From Bubalus kerabau (Eukaryota; Chordata; Mammalia; Artiodactyla; Bovidae): a stretch of DNA of 64,000 nt. Positions 1 through 10,765 of this stretch are shown here, in pieces. The first letter of the stretch is position 1; the number at the start of each line of letters is the position of its first letter. The stretch lies in the NCBI RefSeq assembly GCF_029407905.1, contig NW_026577903.1, forward strand, positions 1,860,001 to 1,924,000, given 5' to 3'. The position numbers and the translations under genes were made by a program. The notes under the pieces were generated by a model. That model had not been told where the DNA came from. It made no database searches and saw only the letters and a list, made by a program, of their open reading frames with translations.

Positions 1-466
1 TGAATTGCAGGCTTTAAAGGTGAAAATGGCATTGTCTTGTCATGCTGACTATCGGTGGATATGTGGAACACCCCTGAAAGTAAATGAGACAGATTTTGAA
101 TGGGAAAAGATTAAAAACCATATTTCAGGTATCTGGAACAGCTCTGACATTGGTTGAGACGTAGGGAAACTTCACTATCAAATAGCAACCATGGAGCACT
201 CCCGCTTAGATTTTACTGCTGCTGGAACAGCAAATGATTTCTTCCATACTTTCCCTAACTACATCTCAGGAAAGAATATTCTGTCTAATGTCTTTAGCTA
301 TGCTGCGGTGGCTGCTTTAATTCTGCTTCTCATAATCATTCTTCCTTGTATTGTCAGGATTCTTCGGCAGAGTATCCAGAGGCTCGCGACTGAGCTACAT
401 CTGGCTGTTTTAAGAAATAAAAAATGGGGAGATGCCGGGAGCCGGCGAGAGACATTCCACTCGTGA
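1..466 (+). pseudogene. env: ERV env transmembrane subunit, 3' part (truncated by window edge)
   Basis: C-terminal part of a betaretrovirus-like Env TM protein, from the ERV that ends at 1726. Seen: the frame enters at base 1 in the ectodomain, carries a CX7C pair (CHADYRWIC) and an N-glycosylation motif (NET), and meets an in-frame TGA at 155-157. The same frame reopens at the ATG at 191 and runs to 466, with a 20-residue hydrophobic anchor (SYAAVAALILLLIIILPCIV) and a basic cytoplasmic tail. The end of the frame overlaps the LTR start by about 34 bases, as is common in retroviruses. It matches 58766-59231 almost base for base, including the stop. The CX7C spacing without a following Cys fits beta-type rather than gamma-type TM (family knowledge). 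It is not functional because of the stop and the missing surface subunit. Confidence 0.85.
419..432 (+). promoter_or_regulatory. Polypurine tract (plus-strand primer site), upstream ERV
   Basis: A purine run directly 5' of the LTR TG start, broken by one T at 425. In retroviruses this RNase H-resistant tract primes plus-strand DNA. The homologous tract at 59184-59197 has C at the same position. Position and composition are the evidence. Confidence 0.65.
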
Positions 467-1726
467 CAAAGGTCATGAGGAAGGAGGCTGGGCATACACA
501 AAGGCGGGATCGAGCCTCGGGAGTCCTCCCGGATATTCTTGAGCATCTACCCCCCAAAACCAGAGTCTGCCTACTTTATTGCTTTGTGCTCTCACCTTTG
601 ACTTTACTGGGGGCTGTCCCCCACCACCATCTCACTCTCTCTGTCAAAGAGCTAACTTACAGCTCCAATTAATAAAGTTCCTGGGCAATTAGGAGTGTTT
701 AAATCCAAACACGTCAGATGGCTCTCTAACTCGCCTGACAAGTTTACCCGGTCTCCTACAGCAATGCATACAATTGTTTACAGTCTCCGAGCCTCGAGAG
801 GCACGGGAAGCTTAAGATATTCAAATAGCTTAGAGCCTCTCAGAGAGTTAGAAACTGTCAGAATAAAACTAGTAAAAGATTTCATTGATGAACCAATGCT
901 TGTTGCCAAGTTTCCACATCCCCTGAATTGTATCCTTGAATGTGTATTAATTAATATAGTTGGTATGTAGAAGAAATAAGTAGTGGCCTTGGTGTTACTA
1001 ACTTTAGACCCTTAAGGTAATAAATTATTTCCTTTGTTGTAAGCCCATTACACATCTGCCCTATAGGAATGCAATTTTATCTTCGAAAGATGGGGCCAAA
1101 CCTTAAAATAATTACTCTTAGAGAAAATAAGTCTTACGGTTGATAAGTCTTTGTCAAGAGTCATAAAATGTTAATAGGTCTTCTGGCTAGAAGATGATGT
1201 AAATCACCTAAACCATTTGTATACGATACATTTGCAGGACAGAAACTCTGGTTTTTGATAAGGATCAAAGGCTGCTGTCTTTGCATCCCCATTATCCTCT
1301 ATGTGTAACTTAGGGTATAAAAACCCCTGTTGAAAATAAAGCTACGGGCCTTGATTGCCAACGCTTAGTCTCCTAATGTCATTCTTCCCCTCAATTTTCA
1401 GATGAGTGTCCATCTGGAGCGCGGATATCCTCTGCGACCATTTATTTGCCTGGGCTTCGAAGACCACTTGAGAAGGTGTCTAAGGTGGGGCACTTTTCGC
1501 TATTCGAGAGGGAGCCTGCGGCCTCCGTGGTCAGAGCTAACCTGGTGTCACGGGTTGTACTGATTTTCCGCATAAACCAGGCTACTCAGCTTCTTTTCTC
1601 CACTAAATTTTCCTACTGAGCTATCCTCATTCTATAACTCTTTATATCTTCGATAAATAAATCAATAGGTCGCCTACTCTGTCTCCCCTTCGAAAACCCT
1701 GGACCAGCCGAGGCTGGACCTTGTCA
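433..1726 (+). repeat. ERV 3' LTR (upstream macro-copy), 1,294 bp
   Basis: Begins TGCCGGGAG after the polypurine tract and ends in CA at 1726, where satellite sequence resumes with GAAGAG, the 3' target-site duplication. It aligns end to end with 59198-60491 (about 13 differences seen in 1,294 bp) and less closely with the 5' LTR at 53608-54910. A TATA box (1316-1322) and an AATAAA (1335-1340) lie only 12 bases apart, so the poly(A) signal would precede the expected cap site; another AATAAA is at 671-676. The long U3 (about 900 bp) fits betaretroviruses. I recall an LTR-like insertion reported from a bovine satellite component (1.711b); this may be the same family but I cannot test that here. 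Confidence 0.88.
1316..1340 (+). promoter_or_regulatory. LTR core promoter: TATA box plus adjacent AATAAA
   Basis: TATAAAA at 1316-1322 is followed by AATAAA at 1335-1340. The pair is conserved at 60081-60105. The 5' LTR has TATTAAAA at 54491-54498 instead, a weakened TATA, with AATAAA kept at 54510-54515. Function is inferred from motif and position. Confidence 0.6.
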
Positions 1727-3690
1727 GAAGAGGGCCTCATCTCGATTTGAAGCAGGAACCTCAGGGTTGCTCTCCATTTCTGACTCTGAACACAGAGTCC
1801 CTACAGAGTTAGGACAGGAGAGTCAGGCCTCGTCTTGTGTGGAGGAATGGAACTCCACTGGACTCTCGAGTTGTTCACCGGATAACAGGCCACTTGTCGA
1901 GCTGTGTGTGGAACCTGCGGTTTTATCCGGACGATGCATGGGGGTGTCAGTTCCCCTTCGTTTTTTGCCTTCGTACACAGGGTTGCCTTCGAAGAGGTAT
2001 CCAGCCTTCAGATTCTTATCAAGAGCAGACCAGGAAATCAGTGTCTTTCGGCATGTGGCACCACCCACAAGCCTACGTCTCGAATTTCTTCTTGAGACGG
2101 ACCTCAACCTGAGGTGCACCAGGAAGGTCGGTAACCCTTTCAGACAAAGCAAGTGAATCGACCCTCTTGTCCCGATCAGGAGGGGAGAAGGGGCTCACAT
2201 GAAGTGGTGCCGGGAACCTCGATGTTCCCCTCGAGTAAAACTGGGATGTCGGGGAACTTTTGGAGTCACATCAAAGGTGCTAAGTACCGTTTCAAACTTC
2301 AAGACGGAACGTGAGACTTCTCTTGAGACGCTGTAGCTGGCAAGGGCCTCATCTTGTGGTGACGGGTTAACCACGTCGTTTTTCTCGAGTTGTGGCGGGA
2401 TTCTCGAGTTAGGTCAGGAAATTCAGGCTTCCTCTTGTGTTGGCCCAGGGAAGTCCAGTCTTCCATTCGAGTTGCGAGGGAGAGCTAGGGATTGCGCTTG
2501 AGTTCCTGCAGGGCAAAAGAGACCTTATCTAGGCTTGTGCCCAGGACATAATGTTCGTCTCCAGGGGGGACAGGGATCTCGGGGTTGCTTTCCTGATGCA
2601 CCCGGGGAGTCAGTCCTTGTCTCGAGGGGAAGCGAAGGACTCTGCTCTCCTCTCGAGTTGCGACGGGTATCTCTTGGAGCCCACTGAGTGGCCTAAAGGG
2701 AGTCAAGCCTCCTGTGGAGTTTGGAGAGAGGACTCGTGATTGCTCTCCAGGCCATGCAGGAAAAGAAGGCCATCATCTCGCGATGAAGGGGGGGTCTCGT
2801 GGGTTTTCTCGAGCTGCAGCGCCAGTGTGGGGTTTCTCATGAGGTACTACGGGGAGCTCAGGGAGCCTCTCATGTGGCGCTTGGGAAGTCAGGTCTCCAT
2901 GCGCATTGCGAGGGGGAGCGCGTCATTGCTCTAGAGTCATGGAAGGTGTATCGGGCCTCAAGAACCGTTAAAGAAGGACTTTCAAGGTGTTTCTTGGGTC
3001 ACGGCAGTAAACCCTGGGTTCCCTCGACTAGTGCCGGTGGCCTCAGGGAGCTTCTCAGTGTGCCTCTGAGAAGTCAAGGATACCCTGGAGTTGGGAGGGC
3101 CCTCTCGGGACTCCACTGGGTTTGGTGCAATAGAAGAGGGCCTCATCTCGAGTGGAGGCAGGAACCTCAGGGTTCGTCTCCATTTCTGACTCTGATCGCA
3201 GGGTCCCTGCAGAGTTGGGACAGGAGAGTCAGGCCTCGTCTTGTAAGGAGGAATGGAACTCCGCTTGCCTCTCGAGTTATTCACGGGGTGACAGGCAACT
3301 TGTCGAACTGTGTTTGGAATCTGCGGGTTTTTCCGGACGATGCACGAGGGTGTCAGTGCCCCTTCGTGTTGTGCCTTCTTCCACAGGGTTGCCTTTCAAG
3401 AGGTGTCCGGGCATCGGGTTCTTATCAAGAGTGGACCGGGGAATCGGGGTCTTTCAGCATGTGTTACCACCCATGAAGCTACGTCTCAAATATTCTCGTT
3501 AGACCGGCCTCATCCTGAGGTGCGCCGGGAAGGTTGGGAACCCCTTCCAGACAAAGCACGGGAGTCGACCCTCCAGTCGCAATCAGGAGGGGAGAAGTGG
3601 CTCAGATGAAGTCGTACCGGGAACCTCGGTGTTCCCCTCGAGAGAGACCAGGGTGTCGGGGAACTTTTGGAATCGCATCAAGGGTGCCAA

Positions 3691-3723
3691 GTTTTCACAC
3701 TTGAAGTGTGAAAACACTTCAAG
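3691..3723. other. Overlapping perfect hairpins from a local inverted duplication
   Basis: Two 10-bp perfect stems overlap: 3691-3700 with 3706-3715 (5-base loop), and 3700-3709 with 3714-3723 (loop GAAA). Other monomers have one direct CACTTCAAG at this place. The inverted extra copy is shared by the macro-copy at 62456-62488. It looks like a template-switch scar. Confidence 0.8.
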
Positions 3724-4128
3724 AAGAAACCTGGGACTTCTCTTTAGACGCTGTAGCGGGCAAGGGCCTCATGTTGCGATGACAGGGTAACCATGTGGTT
3801 TTTCTCGAGTTTCGGCGGGATTCTCGAGTTACGATGGGGAATTCAGGCTTCCTCTTGTGTTGGCCCAGGGAAGTCCAATCTTCCATTGGAGTTGCGAGAG
3901 AGAGCTAGGGATTGCTCTCGAGTCACTTCAGGGCAAAAGAGACCTCATCTAAGCTTGTGTCCAGGACCTAATGTTCCTCTCCAGGGGCGACAGAGATCTC
4001 GGGGTTGCATTTTAGACGCACCCGAGGAGTCAGACCTCATCTCGAGAGGAAGGAAAGGACTCTGCTCTGCTCTCGAGTCCCGACGGGTATTTCTTGGAGA
4101 CCACTGAGTGGCCTAAAGGGAGTCAAGC

Positions 4129-4138
4129 CTCCTGTGGA
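4129..4138. repeat. L1 target-site duplication, 3' side of the element
   Basis: CTCCTGTGGA immediately before the poly-T (the poly-A of the minus-strand L1). It matches CTCTTGTGGA at 12315-12324 in 9 of 10 positions. Satellite sequence is continuous across the element if one copy is removed, apart from a short length difference. Confidence 0.7.
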
Positions 4139-4581
4139 TTTTTTTTTTTATTTTATTTTATTTTTAAACTTTACATAATTGTATTAGTTTTTCCAAATAT
4201 CAAAATGAATCCGCCTCAGGTATACATGTGCTCCCCATCCTGAACCCTCCTCCCTCCTCCCCCCCATAGCATCCCTCTGTGTCGTCCCAGTGCACTAGCC
4301 CCAAGCATCCAGTGTCATGCATCAAACCTGGACTGGCAACTCTTTTCATACATGATATTTTACATATTTCAATGCCATTCTCCCAAATCTTCCCACCTTC
4401 TCCCTCTCCCACAGAGTCCATAAGACTCTTCTATACATCAGTGTCTCTCTTGCTGTCTCGTACTCAGGGTTATTGTTACCGTCTTTCAAAGTTCCATATA
4501 TATGCGTTAGTATACTGTATTGGTGTTTTTCTTTCTGGCTTACTTCACTCTGTATAATAGGCTCCAGTTTCATCCACCTCA
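4139..4581 (-). other. L1 3'UTR and poly-A tail
   Basis: Non-coding stretch between the ORF2 stop (4582-4584, minus) and the satellite junction. It begins on the plus strand with 11 T and TTTTA repeats (the A-rich tail). The macro-copy has 9 T and small indels here. Confidence 0.8.
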
Positions 4582-7500
4582 TTAGAACTGATTCATTCTA
4601 TTCTTTTTAATGGCGGAGTAATACTCCATTGTGTATATGTACCACAGCTTTCTTATCCATTCATGTGCTGATGGACATCTAGGTTGCTTCCATGTCCTGG
4701 CTATTAGAAACAGTGCTGCGATGAACATTGGGGTACACGTGTCTCTTTCCCTTCTGGTTTCCTCAGTGTGTATGCCCAGCAGTGGGATTGCTGGATCATA
4801 AGGCAGTTCTATTTCCAGTTGTTTAAGGAATCTCCACACTGTTCTCCATAGTGGCTGTACTAGTTTGCATTCCCACCAACAGTGTAAGAGGGTTCCCTTT
4901 TCTCCACACCCTCTCCAGCATTTATTATTTGTAGACTTTTGGATTGCAGCCATTCTGACTGGCGTGAAATGGTACCTCATAGTGGTTTTGATTTGCATTT
5001 CTATGATAATGAGTGATTTTGAGCATCTTTTCATGTGTTTGTTAGCCATCTGTATGTCTTCTTTGGAGAAATGTCTATTTAGTTCTTTGGCCCATTTTTT
5101 GATTGGGTCATCTATTTTTCTGGAGTTGAGCTGTAGGTGTTGCTTGTATATTTTTGAGATTAGTTGTTTGTCAGTTGCTTCATTTCCTATTATTTTCTCC
5201 CATTCCGAAGGCTGTCTTTTCACCTTGCTAATAGTTTGCTTTGATGTGCAGAAGCTTTTAAGGCTAATTAGGTCCCATTTGTTTATTTTTGTTTTTATTT
5301 CCAATATTCTGGGAGGTGGGTCATAGAGGATCCTGCTGTGATGTATTTCAGAGAGTGTTTTGCCTATGTTCTCCTCTAGGAGTTTTATAGTTTCTGGTCT
5401 TACGTTTAGATCTTTAATCCATTTTGAGTTTATTTTTGTGTATTGTGTTAGAAAGTGTTCTAGTTTCATTCTTTTATAAGTGGTTGACCAGATTTCCCAG
5501 CACCACTTGTTAAAGAGATTGTCTTTAATCCATTGTATATTTTTGCCTCCTTTGTCAAAGATAAGGTGTCCATATGTGTGTGGATTTATCTCTGGGCTTT
5601 CTATTTTGTTCCACTAATCTATATTTCTGTCTTTGTGCCAGTACCATACTGTCTTGATAACTGTGGCTTTGTAGCGGAGCCTGAAATCAGGTAGGTTGAT
5701 TCCTCTAGTTCCATTCTTCTTTCTCAAGATCGCTTTGGCTATTCGAGGTTTTTTGTATTTCCATACAAATTGTGAAATTATTTGTTCTAGCTCTGTGAAG
5801 AATACTGTTGGTAGCTTGATAGGGATTGCATTGAATCTATAAATTGCCTTGGGTAGTATACTCATTTTCACTATATTGATTCTTCCAATCCATGAACAAG
5901 GTATATTTCTCCACCTATTAGTGTCCTCTTTGATTTCTTTCACCAGTGTTTTATAGTTTTCTATATATAGGTCTTTAGTTTCTTTAGGTAGGTATATTCC
6001 TAAGTATTTTATTCTTTCCGTTGCAATGGTGAATGAAATTGTTTCCTTAATTTCTCTTTCTGTTTTCTCATTATTAGTGTATAGGAATTCAAGGGATTTC
6101 TGTGTGTTGATTTTATATCCTGCAACTTTACTATAGTCATTGACTAGTTCTAGTAATTTTCTGGTGGAGTCTTTAGGGTTTTCTATGTAGAGGATCGTGT
6201 CATCTGCAAACAGTGAGAGTTTTACTTCTTCTTTTCCAATTTGGATTCCTTTTGTTTCTTTTTCTGCTCTGATTGCTGTGGCCAAAACTTCCAAAGCTAT
6301 GTTGAATAGTAATGGTGAAAGTGGGCACCCTTGTCTAGTTCCTGACTTTAGAGGAAATGCTTTCAATTTTTCACCATTGAGGATAATGTATGCTGTGGGT
6401 TTGTCATATATAGCTTTTATTATGTTGAGGTATGTTCCTTCTATTCCTGCTTTCTGGAGAGTTTTTATCATAAATGGATGTTGAATTTCGTCAAAGGCTT
6501 TCTCTACATCTATTGAGAAAATCATATGGTTTTTATTTTTCAATTTGTTAAGGTGGTGTATTACATTGATTGATTTGCGGATATTGAAGAATCCTTGCAT
6601 CCCTGGGATAAAGCTCACTTGGTCATGGTGTATGATCTTTTTAATGTGTTGTTGGATTCTGATTGCTAGAATTTTGTTAAGGATTTTTGCATCTATGTCA
6701 TCAGTGATATTGGCCTGTAGTTTTCTTTTTTTGTGGGATCTTTGTCAGGTTTTGGTATTAGGCTGATGGTGGCCTCATAGAATGAGTTTGGAAGTTTACC
6801 TTCCTCTGCAATTTTCTGGAAGAGTTTGAGCAGGATAGGTGTTAGCTCTTCTCTAAATTTTTCGTAGAATTCAGCTGTGAAGCCGTCTGGACCTGGGCTT
6901 TTGTTGGCTGGAAGATTTTTGGTTACAGTTTCCATTTCCGTGCTTGTGATGGGTCTGTTAAGATTTTCTAGTTCTTCCCTGGTCCAGTTTTGGAAAGTTG
7001 TACTTTTCTAAGAATTTGTCCATTTCTTCCACGTTGTCCATTTTATTGGCATATAATTGTTGATAGTAGTCTCTTATGATCCTTTGTATTTCTGTGTTTT
7101 CTGTTGTGATCTCTCCATTTTCATTTCTAATTTTATTGATTTGATTTTTCTCCCTTTGTTTCTTGATGAGTCTGGCTAATGGTTTGTCAATTTTATTTAT
7201 TGTTTCAAAGAACCAGCTTTTGGTTTTGTTGATTTTTGCTATGGTCTCTTTTGTTTCTTTTGCATTTATTTCTGCTCTAATTTTTAAGATTTCTTTCCTT
7301 CTACTAACCCTGGGGTTCTTCATTTCTTCCTTTTCTAGTTGCTTTAGGTGTAGAGTTAGGTTACTTATTTGACTTTTTTCTTGTTTCTTGAGGTGTGCCT
7401 GTATTGCTATGAACTTTCCCCTTAGGACTGCTTTTACCGTGTCCCACAAGTTTTGGGTTGTTCTGTTTTCATTTTCATCCGTTTCTATGCAAATTTTGAT

Positions 7501-8304
7501 TTCTTTTTTGATTTCTTCTGTGATTTGTTGGTTATTCAGCAGCGTGTTGTTCAGCCTCCATATGTTGGAATTTTTAATAGTTTTTCTCCTGTAATTGAGA
7601 TCTAATCTTACTGCATTGTGGTCAGAAAAGATGCTTGGAATGATTTCTATTTTTTTGAATTTACCAATGCTAGCTTTATGGCCCAGGATGTGATCTATCC
7701 TGGAGAAGGTTCCATGTGCACTTTAGAAAAAGGTGAAATTCATTGTTTTGGGATGAAATGTCCTATAGATATCAATTAGGTCTAACTGGTCTATTGTATC
7801 ATTTAAAGTTTGTGTTTCCTTGTTAAATTTCTGTTTAGTTGATCTATCCATAGGTGTGAGTGGGGTATTAAAATCTCCAACTATTATTGTGTTAGTGTTA
7901 ATTTCTCCTTTCATACTTGTTAGCATTTGTCTTACATACTGTGGTGCTCCCACGTTGGGTGCATATATATTTATAATTGTTATATCTTCTTCTTGGATTG
8001 ATCCTTTGATCATTATGTAGTGACCTTCTTTGTCTCTTTTCACAGCCTTTGTTTTAAAGTCTATTTTATCTGATATGAGTATCGCTACTCCTGCTTTCTT
8101 TTGGTCCCTATTTGCATGGAAAATCTTTTTCCAGCCCTTCACTTTCAGTCTGTATGTATCCCCTGTTTTGAGGTGGGTCTCTTGTAGACAACATATGTAG
8201 GGGTCTTGTTTTTGTATCCATTCAGCCAGTCTTTGTCTTTTGGTTGGAGCATTCAACCCATTTACGTTTAAGGTAATTACTGATAAGTATGATCCCATTG
8301 CCAT
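4582..8304 (-). pseudogene. L1 ORF2 pseudogene (endonuclease / reverse transcriptase)
   Basis: Remnant of the L1 ORF2 protein, which nicks target DNA and reverse-transcribes L1 RNA in place. It starts at the ATG 8302-8304, directly after the ORF1 stop. Seen: apurinic-endonuclease-like domain at the N-terminus with LNVNGLNAP, LQETH and GDFNT blocks, and SDHN near 7600. The reverse transcriptase domain has SPGPDGF, SGTRQGCPLSPLLFNIALE and the catalytic FADD box. A C-terminal Cys/His-rich stretch contains CWRGCGEKGTLLHCWWEC. Breaks: in-frame TAA at 7723-7725, a frameshift near 6960-7010, a second restoring shift near 6700, and in-frame TAG at 5614-5616. The 3.7 kb length is close to the 3.8 kb typical of ORF2, so decay is by point lesions rather than deletion. 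Confidence 0.93.
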
Positions 8305-9266
8305 TTACTTTATTGTTTGGGGTTTGAATTTATACACCGTTTTTGTGTTTCCTGTTTAGTATTTGTTGGAGAGCTGGTTTGGTGGTGCAGAATTCTCTCA
8401 GCTTTTGCTTGTCTGAAAAGCTTTTGATTTCTCATTCATACTTGAATGAGATCCTTGCTGGGTACAATAATCTGGGCTGTAGGTTATTTTCTTTCATCAT
8501 TTTAAGTATGTCTTGCCATTCCCTCCTTGCTTGAAGAGTTTCTATTGAAAGATCAGCTGTTATCCTTATGGCAATTCCCTGGTGTGCTATTTGTTGTTTT
8601 TCCCTTGCTGCTTTTCATATTTGTTCTTTGTGTTTGATTTTTGTTAATGTGATTAATATGTGTCTTGGGGGGTTTCGCCTTGGCTTTATCCTGTGTGGGA
8701 CTCTCTGGGTTTCTTGGACTTGAGTGAGTATTTCCTTCCCCATTTTAGGGAAGTTTTCAACTATTATCTCCTCAAGTATTTTCTCACGGTCTTTCTTTTT
8801 GTCTTCTTCTTCTGGGACCCCTATGATTCGAATGTTGTAGCGTTTAATATTGTCCTGGAGGTCTCTGAGATTGTGCTCATTTCTTTTAATTCGTTTTTCA
8901 TGTATCCTCTCTGATTCATTTATTTCTACCATTCTATCTTCGAATTCACTAATCCTATCTTCTGCCTCTGTTATTCTACTATTTGTTGCCTCCAGAGTGT
9001 TTTTAGTTTCATTTATTGCATTATTCATTATATATTGACTCTTTTTTTATTTCTTCTAGGTCCTTGTTAAACCTTTCTTGCATCTTCTCAATCCTTGTCT
9101 CCAGGCTATTTATCTGTGATTCCATTTTAATTTCAAGATTTTAGATCCATTTCACTATCCTTACTCGGAATTCTTTATCAGGTAGATTCCCTATCTCTTC
9201 CTCTTTTGTTTGGTTTGGTGGGCATTTATCCTGTTCCTTTATCTGCTGGGTATTCCTCTGTCTCAT
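8305..9266 (-). pseudogene. L1 ORF1 pseudogene (RNA-binding chaperone)
   Basis: Remnant of the L1 ORF1 protein, a coiled-coil RNA-binding chaperone that packages L1 RNA. It starts at the ATG at 9264-9266 and ends with TAA at 8305-8307, touching the ORF2 start. Seen: a heptad-rich acidic/basic coiled coil (for example ITEAEDRISEFEDRMVEINE), then the RNA-recognition core signature RYNIRIIGVPEEE, then the C-terminal domain. In-frame stops lie in the N-terminal part (after VKWI), near 9026, and at 8615-8617. The span is not a multiple of three, so it also carries a frameshift. The length is close to the usual 1 kb. Confidence 0.88.
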
Positions 9267-9796
9267 CTTGTTTAAATTGCTGAGTTTGGGGTGTCCTTTC
9301 TGTATTCTGGCAGTTTGTGGAGTTCTCTACTGTGGCATTTCCTCGCTGTGTGTGGGTTTGTACAGGTGTCTTGTCAAGGTTTCCTGGTTAGGGAAGCTTG
9401 TGTCCGTGTTCTGGTGGGTGGAGCTGTATTTCTTCTCTCTGGAGTGCAATGAAGTGTCCAGCAATGAGTTATGAGATGTTTGTGGTTTTGGGGTGACTTT
9501 GGGCAGCCTGTATCTTGAAGCTCAGGGCTGCGTTCCTTTGTTGCTGGAGAATTTGCTTGGTATGTCTTGCCCTGGAACTTGTTGGCCCTTGTGTGGTGCC
9601 TGATTTCAGTGTCGGTATGGAGGCATTTGATCAGCTCCTGTCAATTAATGTTCCTTGGAGTCAGGAGTTCCCTGGAGTCAGGGTTTGGACTTAAGCCTCC
9701 TGCTTCCAGTTATCTGTCTTATTTTACAGTAGTTTCAAAACTTCTCCTTCTATACAGCACCATTGATAAAACATCTACGTTAAAGAAGAAAAGTTT

Positions 9797-10232
9797 CTCT
9801 ACTGTGAGGGCCACTCAGAAAGGTTCACAGCGTTACATGGAGAAGAGAAGAGGGAGGAGGGAGTTAGAGGTGACCCAAATGAGATGAGGTGGAATCAATA
9901 GTGGAGAGAGTGGGCTGGCCAGTAGTCACTTCCTTATGTGCACTCCACAACTGGACCGCTCAGAGATGTTCACAGAGTTATACAGAGACGAGAAGAAGGA
10001 GGAAGGAGACAGAGGTGGCCAGAAGGATAAAAGGGGGGAATGAAAAGGAGGGAGACAAATCCAGCCAGTAATCAGTTCCCTAAGTGTTCTCCACCGTCTG
10101 GAATACACAGAAATTCACAGAGTTGGGTAGAGTAGAGAGGGGTTAGGGAGGAGACACAGGCGACCTGGTGGAGAAAAAGGAGAGTCCAAAGGGAGAGAGA
10201 GCAGTCAAGCCAGTAATCTCGCTCCCTAGTGA
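9797..10232. repeat. Three diverged tandem repeats of about 145 bp in the L1 5'UTR
   Basis: Three purine-rich units start near 9797, 9941 and 10086. Each contains TTCACAG near its start, a GAGAAGA/AGGAGG-type tract, and an ending like CCAGTAATC...TCCCTA. Unit boundaries are approximate. Confidence 0.6.
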
Positions 10233-10262
10233 AAAATGGGTACTGAAGATTGGGTTCTTAAA

Positions 10263-10716
10263 GGTACAAAATTGGTAACAAATACATAAAAGCAAAAATT
10301 AAAAATATAGAGTAGAGTTTGGAATTTCAAAAATACGATGTTAAAGAAAAGAAGAAGGAAAAGAAAGAGAGAAAAAACGAACAAAGTAAAACAAACAAGG
10401 TCGCAAAAATTATCAAGAAAATACAGGTACAAAATTGATAACTAATACCAAAAAGCAAAAATTAAAAATCTAGAGTAGAGTTTGGAATTTCAAAAATACA
10501 ATGTTAAAAAAAAAGGAAGAAGAAAACTAAAGAGAAAACAAACAAACAAAAACAAGCAATGTCGCAAAAATTATAAAGAAACTACAGGTACAAAATTGAT
10601 ATCAAATATCAAAAAGCATAAATTAAAAATCTAGAGTACAGTTTGGAATTTCAAAAATACAATGTTAAAGAAAAGAAGAAAAAACAAAACAAAACAAAAA
10701 AACAAGGTCAAAAAAT

Positions 10717-10722
<6 letters not shown>
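10263..10722. repeat. Three A-rich tandem repeats of about 162 bp in the L1 5'UTR
   Basis: Units begin GGTACAAAATTG at 10263, 10426 and 10587 and each contains GTTTGGAATTTCAAAAATAC and a variable AAAGAAAAGAAGAA tract. The first two are 163 and 161 bp; the third runs into the TA microsatellite. Confidence 0.85.

Positions 10723-10762
<40 letters not shown>
10722..10762. repeat. (TA)n microsatellite
   Basis: About 20 uninterrupted TA dinucleotides at the end of the third A-rich unit of the L1 5'UTR. Confidence 0.95.

Positions 10763-10765
<3 letters not shown>

Larger units (their letters stand above)
1727..4138 (+). repeat. Bovine satellite I-like array, about 1.7 monomers
   Basis: Head-to-tail satellite between the upstream ERV and the L1. 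The diagnostic phrase GAGTTGGGACAGGAGAGTCA (here with one change in the first copy) starts at 1806 and 3212, a period of 1,406 bp. The 6 bases after the LTR (GAAGAG, 1727-1732) are the ERV target-site duplication and also the normal satellite sequence. An EcoRI site (GAATTC) is present at about 3839. Assignment to the 1.4 kb bovine satellite I (1.715) family is from memory of that family's length and EcoRI periodicity. All reading frames here are incidental. Confidence 0.85.
1..5195 (+). repeat. 58.8 kb macro-repeat, start of unit (matches 58766-64000)
   Basis: The whole of 1-5195 recurs at 58766-64000 in the same order and orientation: env TM end, 3' LTR, satellite, L1 3' part. The offset is 58,765 bp up to 4990 and 58,805 after the 40-bp duplication. 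Composition of one unit adds up exactly: 2,412 satellite + 8,176 L1 + 41,293 satellite + 6,884 ERV = 58,765. Confidence 0.93.
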
